NCBI GenBank assembly: GCA_028274465.1
Contig: CM051456.1
Span: forward strand, 66,884,753 to 66,948,752
Length of the DNA: 64,000 nt
Direction of reading: 5' to 3'
From: Plantago ovata
Taxonomy: Eukaryota; Streptophyta; Magnoliopsida; Lamiales; Plantaginaceae
Shown here: positions 23,834 to 33,939 of the stretch, piece by piece
How the letters are laid out: each line of letters opens with the position of its first letter
How positions within the stretch are numbered: position 1 is the stretch's first letter
The notes under the pieces: model-generated
What the model saw: only the letters and a program-made list of their open reading frames with translations
Database searches by the model: none
Told to the model about the DNA's origin: nothing
Translations under genes and position numbers: made by a program

Positions 23834-24068
23834 GACCGGGCCGCCTGCGTGCCGTAGGCGCCCGGGCGCTTGCGGTACCGCAGGTGCTCAGCGCCCGGGC
23901 GCCTGCGGCACCGCGGCACGGGCGCTAGGCGCCCGTGTGCCGCGGGCACCCGGGGCCTGCGGACGCAGGCGCCGGGCGCCTGCAGGCCGCGGCGCCGGTA
24001 CCCGCGTGCCGCTGGCGCGGGGCGCCCGGGGGCCGAGGGTACCGTGGGGACGGGACAGTCCCGTCCCA
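23834..24068 (+). other. GC-rich palindromic island in the copia leader
   Basis: About 235 bp of very GC-rich sequence is bounded by A/T runs on both sides. It holds a 13-bp inverted repeat GGCGCCCGGGCGC (23857-23869 with 23891-23903) around TGCGGTACCGCA, then palindromes with arms at 23917-23925/23929-23937, 23965-23973/23975-23983 and 24047-24056/24058-24067. Reading frames crossing it are Pro/Arg/Gly-rich and differ on both strands, so it is not coding. The position after the primer site suggests RNA structure in the genomic transcript. Confidence 0.8.
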
Positions 24069-24555
24069 CGTTTTCAAAAAAAAAAAAAAATCGATTTTTT
24101 TTGAAAGTTTTGAGGATTGAATTGAATTTTATATTTGGAATATAAATATGATTTAATTGTAATTGTTTTAAACTAGAGGGGTTAAATTTAATTAGTATAA
24201 AGTTAAAGGGTTTGTTTGTAATTTATCAATTTATTGTTTATTGCAAATTAGTCTTTCTACTTTTGTATTTTAGACTTAACACCTCCAAGGTTTTTAAAAT
24301 TACAATTAAGTCCTTCGGGTTTTCGGAAATTGCTACTTGGTCAATAGAATTTTCGATTATTCCATCTAGTCCAAATTTTCAATTATTTCATAGAGATTAT
24401 AAGTATGGGATTATAATTTTCATAATGAAGTTATGAAGTCATTTGTCATCCACATAGGCTACTACTTGTTTCATATGCTCTATATGCTATTGTTTAACAA
24501 TGCATGTCTAAGTACCATGTATTTTACATTTCGTTCGATCGCTATGCATGCGACG
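24069..24555 (+). other. AT-rich leader of the Angela-like element
   Basis: This is plain AT-rich leader between the GC island and the 45-bp tandem repeats. No gene or clear motif is visible. Confidence 0.5.
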
Positions 24556-24703
24556 GTAGGCGGCGCCCTCTTATATGTCGGACCGCATATTTATGTATGG
24601 GTAGGCGGCACCCATTATGTGCTTGACCGCGTTTAGAACTAGAATGGATAGGCGGCATCCATTACGTGTAGACCGTTCATGCATGATGGGTAGGCGGCGC
24701 CCT
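24556..24703 (+). repeat. 45-bp tandem repeats with a GGCGGC core in the copia leader
   Basis: Four units start at 24556, 24601, 24647 and 24690 (spacings 45, 46 and 43). Each has TAGGCGGC followed by RYCC, an AT-rich middle and GACCG; the last is partial. GGCGGC and the later GACCGC could pair within a unit. Confidence 0.75.
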
Positions 24704-24863
24704 TATTTGTTTGTAGATGACTGATAACAACGCTCAAGCTACAAGCCCCAACCAATATAAGTACAGAAATATATATATATGTATGTATTTCTGAGATGCT
24801 TTCCATAGGGTGCTTTAATTCTGAACTTTCATTGCGTTTTCTTGTATTGGTGACCTCGTCTTA

Positions 24864-26553
24864 TGTTGGCCCCTTTAAACAACAAGAAAAGACTAGAGGT
24901 GGGGGGGGGGGGTGAATAGTCTTTTCAAACTTTTGTCGTTTAAAACTTTCTCAGCAAGTACTTATTACTTTTCAGTAATGAGGTTGCTGATACTTAACTT
25001 TCTCAGCAAGCGTAAGTTACTTTCCAGTAACTTGGTTTGCTGGTACTTAAATCAGAGAGCGGAAGTCTTTGAAACAATAAGTGCTTTTTCAGCAAGTAAA
25101 GAGTTTCAGCAAGTGAAGTGAGTGACTGTGTACAAACAGATATAATTTGCTGAAAGCTAAATGCAATAAGTAAATCACACAAACGCTTTTTATAGTGGTA
25201 TCTGAGAGTGGCGTAATCTCTCAACTAATCCACTTTGTCCTTTCTAGGACTGAATCCACTAAGATATGATTGAGGTTCCTTACAATCTCCTATCTAAAGC
25301 GATTCAACAGAAACCAAAGCACACTTGCTTTGTCTCCAACCTAAACTAGAGAACTTCAACCTTGTTCTCCACCAAACTTGGTACTTTTAATCAACAAAAC
25401 TTTGCTCGATTAAGTTCCCCCTGAATATCACGCCTGAAAGGGTGTATTTTCAGTTAGAGAGTTTTGGGGTGAGATGACTTAATTATAACTTATTCAGTTA
25501 CAACAAGTAATCTAAGAAACACAACTTGGAATACTTTGCAGTAAACAAGTTTGATTGTTTCTGGTGTCAAGACTTGTTCTTGTTCGAAAGAAAGAACACT
25601 TAACTAATTTCTTAGCCGAGTTTGTTCTACTTCTTCACAAGTAGCTTTTTCAATCTTTAAGTCTTGGAACGGATCAATGGCAGTAAGAGTGTTTGAAGGT
25701 TTGTGAGTTTTTAAGCACAAGTGAGAGTTTGATCACGTTGTTGACACACTTCAACTCTTTGCCGGATGACCTCTATTTATAGTGCAAGTAAGGAGCCGTT
25801 TGAATTTCAAATCCTAAGGCTTTTGTTCCTTAACATGTCACTATCTTGCTTTTGTACTTTCAGCAGCAACCTTTGTTTGTCTTCTAGTCTTCATGTCCTT
25901 CGCGTGTAAGCTTTGCATTAAATGCACATTTGAATAGAATTCAAACAGTAACATTGGAGCGCAAAAAAACGTACATTCAGCAAGAGGTCACATATGTTCA
26001 TCAGCAAGTGTTCATTCTCAGTTTCAGCAAGCACAACCTACTCTGTCTTTCAGATTTTCACTTATGCAATGCTGTTGCTGAAAATTTCACTTTCTGAGCA
26101 ACACGTGCCTTACCAGTCTTCAGCAATCTTCAAGTCTTCAAGTCTTCAAGTCTTCAGATCTTTAAAAGTCTTTAAGATTCTGACCGGTTTCTTATTTGCT
26201 TCAATAATTTGTTTGTAATAAACAAAATACATCTTCAGCAAATGCTTCAATAGGTCATTTTCTTTTCAGAAAATAAGATTAATTAAAGCTAAGCATCAAT
26301 AAGATATTTTCTTTTCAGAAAATAAAATACATCATACGCTAAAGTGTCAATAAATTATTTTCTTCTCAGAAAATAAAATACGTCATACACAAAAGAAATA
26401 ACTTATCTAACACCTATCTAAGTCATCAGCAACGTTCCTCTTTTACAATGTCCTTAAAATTCTAAAATCCTATGGACCTTAAGAGTACTAGTTTACTGGA
26501 CTGTTCTAATTTAGCATGGTTAATTGCTCATCAAAATTACAAGTTTCCTAACA
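24864..26553 (-). repeat. 3' LTR of the Sirevirus-like element
   Basis: The 1690-bp LTR differs from 33940-35629 at only about twenty positions by eye, including the length of the G run at 24901-24912. Confidence 0.9.
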
Positions 26554-26811
26554 AATTTCCCCCTTTTGATGTTAGCAATCCATGGCTAAATTAATTGTTA
26601 CCCTTTTAGAGGTTTCTGATGTTGAATAAATCAGATGATTAATGCAAGCATACTTGAATTAATAAACAGTAAGCATAAGTAAGTTGCATAATCAAAACCA
26701 ATAAGAGTCAAAAAGATTCATTGCTGAAAGTTATCATTCAGAAGTTTACAAGAAAGCATAGATAACAATGAATCAACAAACAAAACTTTAACAAAAAATT
26801 ATTGCAGGGAC
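26554..26811 (-). other. Sirevirus-like 3' untranslated region with polypurine tract
   Basis: The minus strand reads AAAAGGGGGAAA (26567-26556) three bases before the 3' LTR, an excellent polypurine tract. The rest is AT-rich and without a gene. Confidence 0.85.
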
Positions 26812-27808
26812 TTAAACTCTTTCAGAGGATTTTCTCAAAATCTCTCTTACACTCTTCTCAGCAAGAGCAGTGAATTCAACACAATCCTTCTCGTAGTTTT
26901 CCAGAAGCCTACGGACTTGTAGTTGAAGAATTCTTGCATTTTTGCAGGCAGTATGATGATGCTTTTCAGCATTCATTTCCATGTAGTTAATTACCCACAA
27001 ATGCATGCCCCAATTGCTGGCATGGAGAAGCTGTGTATCTGAAATGTTTCTCGGATGAATCTTTTTAACCAGAGAAGATCTTCTTCTTGATCCTTAGCAG
27101 TGAGATAGAAGTACTCATAAGGAATCAATCCAAGTTTCTTCTTAGGTTTCTTTGTTACCGGGTCAGCATAGTAAGCGATGCCAGGTGGTTTGATCAATCT
27201 GGTTCTTGTCTATGTCTTACCAATGGCAACTCTTCTTACATGGACCTCAAGATTCAACCATCTCCCAGCAATATTTCTTGGGAGGGATTCTTCCCTTTGC
27301 TTTCTTTGGACCTTGAGTTCAATCCATTTGAACATTGATTCAAAATGGCTGTAGGAAAGAACTCATTTACCACATCTTCCAGCTTTAGGATCCAGCAACC
27401 ATGAAGGTTTTCTGATCACATTCTGAGTGGTTTCATCATTGCTGGTCTTTGTATATTCAATGCCGGAGGCCATTAGCAATGCTGGCCAGCCTTTTCTCTT
27501 CCTTCCTGTCTTTGCCTTCTTCTTCTTGTTTTAGCATTGTCTTGATCTCTTGCTGAAGAGTCAGACGAAAATGCCTGAGTGGCCAGACGGAGTTTGATGG
27601 CTGTTAAGGGNNNNNNNNNNNNNNNNNNNNNNNNNNNNNNNNNNNNNNNNNNNNNNNNNNNNNNNNNNNNNNNNNNNNNNNNNNNNNNNNNNNNNNNNNN
27701 NNNNNNNNNNTTTTTGCTCTTTTTCTGAATTCCCGTTTCAGAAAATTCCTTTGATACTTGAATACCTGTTTCAGTATCTTTTGATTGTCTAAGTACCCGT
27801 CTCAGCAA
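26812..27808 (-). pseudogene. Extra ORF region downstream of Sirevirus-like pol (broken, gapped)
   Basis: Minus-strand coding-like sequence lies between the hairpin array and the 3' LTR, for example GIAYYADPVTKKPKKKLGL near 27185 and a helical, charged C-terminus NARILQLQVRRLLENYEKDC near 26945-26885. Several Sireviruses carry an additional reading frame here, sometimes called env-like. I see no signal peptide or transmembrane segment in the visible parts, so no envelope role is claimed. It is broken and part of it is hidden in the N gap. Confidence 0.5.
27611..27710. other. Assembly gap of 100 N
   Basis: The run of exactly 100 N is a placeholder, so the true length is unknown. It lies inside the Sirevirus-like element between the hairpin array and the extra ORF region. 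Confidence 0.99.
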
Positions 27809-28002
27809 TCCTTAAGTTCTTTCACTTACTGAGTTCCTGTCTCAGCAAGTGATCAAGTTTCCTAACAAATACCTGTTTTGAAGGAATTACTTGCTGAATG
27901 CCTGTTTCAGCAATCATGTTGTGACTTATCATTTCTTAGAAGAAATCAGTGACTGGTCTTTTGGACAGGAATACTTTGGCTTGCTGAATACCTGTTTCAG
28001 CA
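27721..28002 (-). other. Array of seven hairpins with a constant 7-base loop
   Basis: Directly after pol (in element sense) stand hairpins whose plus-strand loops are at 27730-27736, 27763-27769, 27794-27800, 27834-27840, 27870-27876, 27899-27905 and 27989-27995. The loops read TTCCCGT, TACCTGT, TACCCGT, TTCCTGT, TACCTGT, TGCCTGT and TACCTGT, consensus TNCCYGT. Stems of 7-10 bp differ from hairpin to hairpin, for example TTTTCTGAA/TTCAGAAAA, GATACT-GAA, TTCCT..CAAA and TTGCTGAA/TTCAGCAA, yet each pairs with itself. The array starts about ten bases from the assembly gap and may continue in it. Confidence 0.8.
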
Positions 28003-28020
28003 TTCTGCCAAGTGTATCCT

Positions 28021-31000
28021 TTATTGAGGTAGTTCAATCAATCCAAGGTTATACCTTAGCATTGCGAACCTATTATCCGGTAGGGGCTTGGTAAAGATGT
28101 CAGCAAGCTGATCTTCAGTACCTACTTTCACAACCTCAATATCACCTTTTTCCACATGATCTCTAATGAAATGATGTCTAATATCAATGTGCTTGGTCCT
28201 AGAGTGAAACTTAGGATTTTGCGTAATTGCAATAGCACTTGTATTATCACAAAAGATTGGTGTTTTCTTTGCAGAAATACCATAATCTCTTAATTGTTGC
28301 TGAATCCATAGGATTTGAGCTGTGCAACAACCAGCTGCAATGTATTCAGATTCAGTAGATGAATTGGCGACACACGTTTGCTTCTTGCTGAACCATGATA
28401 TTAATCTAGTACCCAAAAACTGACAAGTTCCAGAGGTACTTTTTCTATCAAGAGTTGATCCACCATGATCAGCATCAGAATAGCCAACCAATTCAAGTCC
28501 AGAATCTTTTGGATACCATAATCCAACATTGACTGTACCTTTAACATATTTCAGTATTTAATTGCCTTTTTGTAGTGTGATTCTCTTGGATCCGATTGGA
28601 ATCTTGCACACACACAAACAACATACTGAATGTCAGGTCTACTTGCTGTTAAATACAACAAGGAACCAATGAGCTTCCTATACTTGTGTTCTTCAACACT
28701 TTTGTCCTCTTTAGTATAGCCCAATTTGGTACCAACACTCATAGGGATCTTTTCAGGTTTTTCATCCTCTTTGATCCTAAACTTTATGAGCATTTCTTTC
28801 GCATACTTTGCTTGATTTATGAATATTCCATCTTTGAGTTGCTTGACTTGCAACCTAGGAAATAATTCAATTTTCCCATCATACTCATTTCAAACTTATT
28901 TGTCATGAGTTTGGCAAATCATCACAAAGTTGCTTGTCCTTAGATCCAAAAATTATGTCATCCACATAAATTTGAACTAAGATTAATTTACCATCATGGT
29001 TCATGGTAAAAAGAGTTTTGTCAACTTCACCTTTCTTGAAACCATTTTCCAGCAAGAACTTAGCTAAGGTATCATACCATGCTCTTGGTGCTTGCTTTAG
29101 ACCATATACAGCTTTCTGAAGCTTATATACCATCTTGGTTTCTGAGGGAAGTTCAAAGCCAGGGGGTTGTTCTAGGTAGACTTCTTCAGCAAGTTCACCA
29201 TTTAAGAATGCACTCTTAACATCCATTTGGTAAACAATGAAGTCATTGTGAGCAGCAAAGGCCAAGAAAAGCCTAATTGCATCCAATCTTGCAACTGGAG
29301 CGTAAGACTCATCATAGTCCAATCCTTCAGTCTGACAGTAACCTTGAGCAACTAAGCGTGCTTTGTTTCTTGTTACTTCACCAGACTCGCTCAGCTTGTT
29401 TCTGAACACCCACTTTGTACCAATAGCTTTCTTATTTTCAGCAAGTGGCACAAGTTTCCAGACTTTGTTTCTTTCAAATTGATCCAATTCTTCTTGCATT
29501 GCCTTTATCCATTCAGAATGCTTCAAAGCTTCTTCTATGGTTTTAGGTTCAATTTCTGAAACAAAGCAAGAGAATAAAGATTCTACTTCTACGACAGTTG
29601 CTTCTTCAGCAAGTCCTTGAGTAGCTTTGGATCTAGTCACTTGGCGTTTATTAATATCGCCAATCATATCCGTAGAGGGATGATCTCTAATCCATTTATT
29701 AACAGGTTTCCTGTTTGTTGGATCAGGATATGTTTGCTCATCAGCATGTGACTCTTCAGTATGTACTTGTTTAGTACTACTGGGAATTTGTGTCTCTGCT
29801 GAGATTTGATCATCAGCAACTTCTTGCTCAGCATTGCTGGGTTGAGGTACTTCATCAGCAGGCACTGGAGATTGCGTAATTTCAGCAACTTCCGGAGCAA
29901 CCGCATCTTTTGCTGGAATTCTTTGTCGTGAACTATATTATCTTGTCATGACTCGGGGGAGGAGAATCATTGTTAGAATCATCATTTAGTTCAATTGACT
30001 TGATTCGCTTAGCATCAGATTCAGTTCTTTGCTCATGTATGATTAGCTTTTTCATACATTCTGATATTTCTTCTTCAGCAGGCACACCTTGTGTCTTTTC
30101 GTAGAATACAACATGCACAGATTCTTCAATCTTTTGTGCCTTTTTGTTGTAAACTCTATAAGCTTTACTATGCAAGGAGAAGCCAAGAAATATCGCTTCG
30201 TCTGCCTTTGGTTGAAATGTTCTTAGGTATTCTCTACCATTGTTAAGAACGAAACACTTGCAACCAAATACTCTTAGATGAGTGATGTTAGGAGGTCTTC
30301 CAACAAACAATTCATAAGGACTTTTGTTGTATTCCTTAGTAATCAAACATCTATTCTGAGTATAGCAGGCGGTATTAATCGCTTCAACCCAGTAAGCCTC
30401 ACTTATCTCAGTGTCAGCAAGCATTGTTCTTGCGGCTTCTTTCAGGGTACGATTCTTCCGTTCAGCAACACCATTTTGCTGTGGTGTCCTTACTGAGGAT
30501 AACTGATGTTGAATACCTTTGGAGGTACAATATTCAGTTATGTACTGGTTTACAAACTCAGTACCATGGTCTGTCCTTATGACTCTTACCTTGTCATTTT
30601 TCATGACTTCAAGCTTATTCAGCAAGTTAGGTATTTCAGTCTTGGTTTCAGATTTGTGCTTGATGAATACTACCCAAGTGAATCTTGAATAGTCATCTAC
30701 CACGACTAGACCATACTTCTTACCAGCATAGCTTGTTGAAGAAGATTCAAACAAGTCCATGTGTAAGAGTTGTAAAGGTTTTGTAGTTGACGGTACTGCC
30801 TTGTTCTTGAAAGAAGATTTGGTTTGGTTTCCTTGCTGACATGCATTGCAAACACCATCCTTCTTAAAAGTAACCCTAGGTAATCCAACTACAAGTGCCT
30901 TTTTAGACAGCTTATTCAGCGTCTTGAAGTTTAGATGACTTGTTCGTTTATGCCATAACCATGCTTTTTCAGCAAGGCAATCATGATCTGAGACAAGGCA

Positions 31001-31402
31001 TTTTTCAACGTTTGCTGAAGACCAATCAACGGTGTACAAGCCTACTGATCTTCTAGCAATCATTATAATCTTTTTAGTCTCAAAATCTACAAGTTCACAT
31101 TCATCACTTTTAATTTCGATGAAGTATCCTTTGTCAGCAAATTGACTCATGCTGAAAAGGTTAAACTTAAGATTTTTGACATAAAGAACTCCAAAAATGG
31201 TTATGCATCCCAACTTCACATCACCATAGCCTTTTGTAGATCCGGAGCCTCCACCAGCAAACCTTATTGTTGGACCTTTAGACCACCGTCTATAGTTTAT
31301 AAGGTTATTCTTGTTGCCCGTCATGTGCTTTCCACAACCACTATCAAAGTGCCAGATTGCATCGTTTGTCTCCGTGGCTGCAGTCTGCACAATCAAGAGC
31401 AA
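28021..31402 (-). pseudogene. Sirevirus-like pol region (broken, a few breaks)
   Basis: The protease motif WHFDSGCGKHMTG lies near 31320-31360. The integrase HHCC finger (WHKRTSHLN to CNACQQGNQ) spans 30960-30830. Integrase core residues are in HMDLF (30750), IRTDHGTEF (30570) and near 30460. RT includes [11 protein letters not shown] near 29215, [14 protein letters not shown] near 29090 and [10 protein letters not shown] near 28960. RNase H runs from GYSDADHGGS (28485) to DIFTKPLPDNRF near 28075. The copia order is clear. The enzyme set is complete as domains, but the region has a few breaks. Confidence 0.9.
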
Positions 31403-31407
31403 ACAAG

Positions 31408-33827
31408 TTAATTATCCAATGATGGATGTCCATTAACATGTTCAAGAATGCGTCCAGTGGAAACCCAAGTCTGAAGTTTTTCAACTTTGACTTGTTTTCT
31501 ACTTGCTGAGGAACTAGGAGGTTTTGAGCTGAAAGACTTTTGACTCGTGCTGGTCAAATCCACTTTCTGATGTGGTGTCTTGCTCTGTTGACCTTTTTGC
31601 TGAACATACTTTTCAGTAAGTTCTTTTCTAGCAAGGTTCCTTCTAGTCCTAGCATTGGGAGTCTTTTCAGAACTCTTAGGCTTGGTTTTCTTCATCTCTT
31701 TGAAGTATCTTTGCTGACTTTGCTTATACTCATGAAAGAGTTGACTTTGCTTGGTTTTGAAACCGAGTCCGCTCATTGGAGAATGCTGAGCTTTAGCTTC
31801 AGCAACCTTACTTGATTCAGGTTTGTCAGCAAAGGACTTCTGATTACTTTTGGTAATCTTGCCTTTAGACTTAACAACTTGCTTTTCAGCAATTTGTTTG
31901 GCGGAATGCTTTACGGCATTCTTTGTCTTTCCAGTTTGCTTCTCAGCAACCTGTTTTCCTTTTAAAGTCTTGTTACTTTGAGTAGCAACAACGGGCTTTA
32001 TGGTCATAGGTACTTGATTGCATGTTTCAGCAACCTTAGTTTGACCAAACTGATAGATTGCTGGTGGACTACTATCAGTAGCACGTACAAAGGAGATAGG
32101 TGATTTATCTTTTCTCAAGATTTCTACGTTATCACCTTCACACGTTGCTCCTAAACCTTCTTTTTGAGATGGATCTCTCAAATAAGAGTTTAGTTCAGTC
32201 AGCGTATTACTTGCTTCCACATAGGATTTGAAATTGATTTTCATCTTTTTCATTTCTTGGATTTCAGCAAGTAACTTTAGAATTGAGGACTGATACTCTT
32301 CTAATTCTAATGCCATTTGAGAATTTTTCTCTGCAGCCTCAGCAATCAACTTCTTAAGACGCCTTATTTCAGCATCCTTTTCTTCTGTCTCTTCCTTCAG
32401 CAAAACGTACTTTTCAGTAGTTTGCTTGGTCAGAGTTTCAGCAAGTTGAAGCTTCTCTTGCTGTTTGCTGAGAGATTTCTCAAATCTTTCGATTTCTCCT
32501 TGAATCTTGTCAAGGTCAATCTCGTCTTCACTTTCTGAATCTGAGTCAGAGGTAGAATTATTTACCTGACCGGCCATGAGGCAGAATTCGTAGTTCGACA
32601 CATCTGGATAAGCTTCCATAGCTATTCCACACACTTCTTTGCCAATCTCCACGTCTAGAGTGGCTTCTTCATCGTCGATGTCTGAACTTTCATCCTCACT
32701 GTCTTCGGAGCTTGTCTCAATGCACAATGCATCGATTTTTGCTTGAAGCTTCTTCTTTTCTTCAGCAATGAAAGCTCTTTTGAACTTCTTCTCCTTTTCA
32801 GCAGATTGCCTTTCAGCAAAGGGCAATTAGCTTTGAAGTGTCCAGGCTTTTTGCAGTAAAAACATAGATCATTTCCAACTGCTGGTTCTTCTGATGATGT
32901 AGCTTGCTGAGCTTGCTTGTTCAGCGAGCTAGTATCATTCTTGTACTTATGGTAGTTATTACCAAGATGCTTTTTCAGCTTCTCTTTTGCTTTTCGCCTT
33001 TCAAGTTCCTTACTGATGAATTTCTTCATGTTTTTAACAACTAAAGCATTTTCATCAGCAGGCTCTTTATCATTCTTCTTTTCAGAAGATGACGGCTTTG
33101 CAGCAAGAGCAATGTTTTGCGATTTTTCAGCAAACACATTTTCTCTTTGCTTTGTCTCATAATTGACAGTAGCAAGATGAGAGAACAACTCAGTTTGTGT
33201 AATGTCAGGCATTCCTTGATTATAATAGAAATTCTGAGTATGGATCCATTCTTGATTCAAACTTCTGATGATAGTTTTCACTTTCTCAGAATCTGAATAA
33301 AGATTTCCAACACCCAGCGCTGCCATTTCACTAACAAGAGTTGTGAATCTGAAGTCCAAGTCTTCCAGTGACTCGTTAGCACCTTGCTTAAAGTTTTGAA
33401 ACTTCAGCTTAAGTACTTCAAGTTTGTTTTCCTTGGTCTTGTCAGATCCAGCACAAAGATCTTGAACCATTTTCCAAGCCTCCTTAGCAGTCTTAGCACC
33501 CCACAATTTGCACTGTATGGTATCCGAAGTTGATCTGATGATGATATTTCTTGCTTGGCCATCAAGACGGAATCTCTTAGCTTCGTCAGAAGTCCATTCC
33601 TCTCTTGGTTTTGGCACAACCGTATCTGATGGTTCGCCTTGGATAGTTTCCTTTCCAGCTTCAGTGGTTCTATGAGGGAAACTCCTTTCAACCTTGGTGA
33701 TCTTGATAGGTCCATCATTAATGACGGTGACCATCTCATCACTAATGGCCTCAAGATGTAACATCATGTTGTTTCGCCATTTCTCGTAATTTTCCAGCTT
33801 CAGCAAGGGAGCATCTCCTAAAGACAT
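31408..33827 (-). pseudogene. Sirevirus-like gag region (broken)
   Basis: The gag starts at the ATG at 33827 (MSLGDAPLLKLENYEKW), giving the UBN2-type capsid region. A zinc knuckle CFYCKKPGHFKANC lies near 32826-32868. The region continues into an acidic stretch (SSEDSEDESSD near 32700), a long predicted coiled coil (IERFEKSLSKQQEKLQLAE onward, about 32520-32220) and a very basic Lys/Ser/Gln-rich tail up to 31408. Such a long coiled-coil gag extension is typical of Sireviruses and may serve protein-protein contacts. It is broken, so this copy would not make a full Gag. TTGCTGA motifs run through it as well. Confidence 0.85.
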
Positions 33828-33925
33828 CCTGTCAGCAAAGCACTACCAAACCGATCAAGTGAAAGTGATTTACGGAAAGCACTTAAGGGGATCTAGGTTC
33901 AGTGCAGAAGGCTAAAGAACCTCCT

Positions 33926-33937
33926 GCTCTGATACCA
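33926..33937 (-). other. Primer-binding site, initiator tRNA-Met (Sirevirus-like)
   Basis: The minus strand reads TGGTATCAGAGC, an exact match, two bases inside the 5' LTR end. Confidence 0.92.
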
Positions 33938-33939
33938 CT

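Noticed and set aside
23776-24145. Pro/Arg/Gly-rich open frames on both strands of the GC island
   Set aside because: High GC removes stop codons by chance; frames on both strands are equally open and start in non-coding leader.
27721-28002. CRISPR-like spaced repeats
   Set aside because: The repeated part is only a 7-base loop, stems vary, spacing is irregular, and the host is a plant retrotransposon.
31408-32826. Coiled-coil protein as a captured host gene
   Set aside because: Its position directly after the gag zinc knuckle and before protease fits the long gag extension of Sireviruses.
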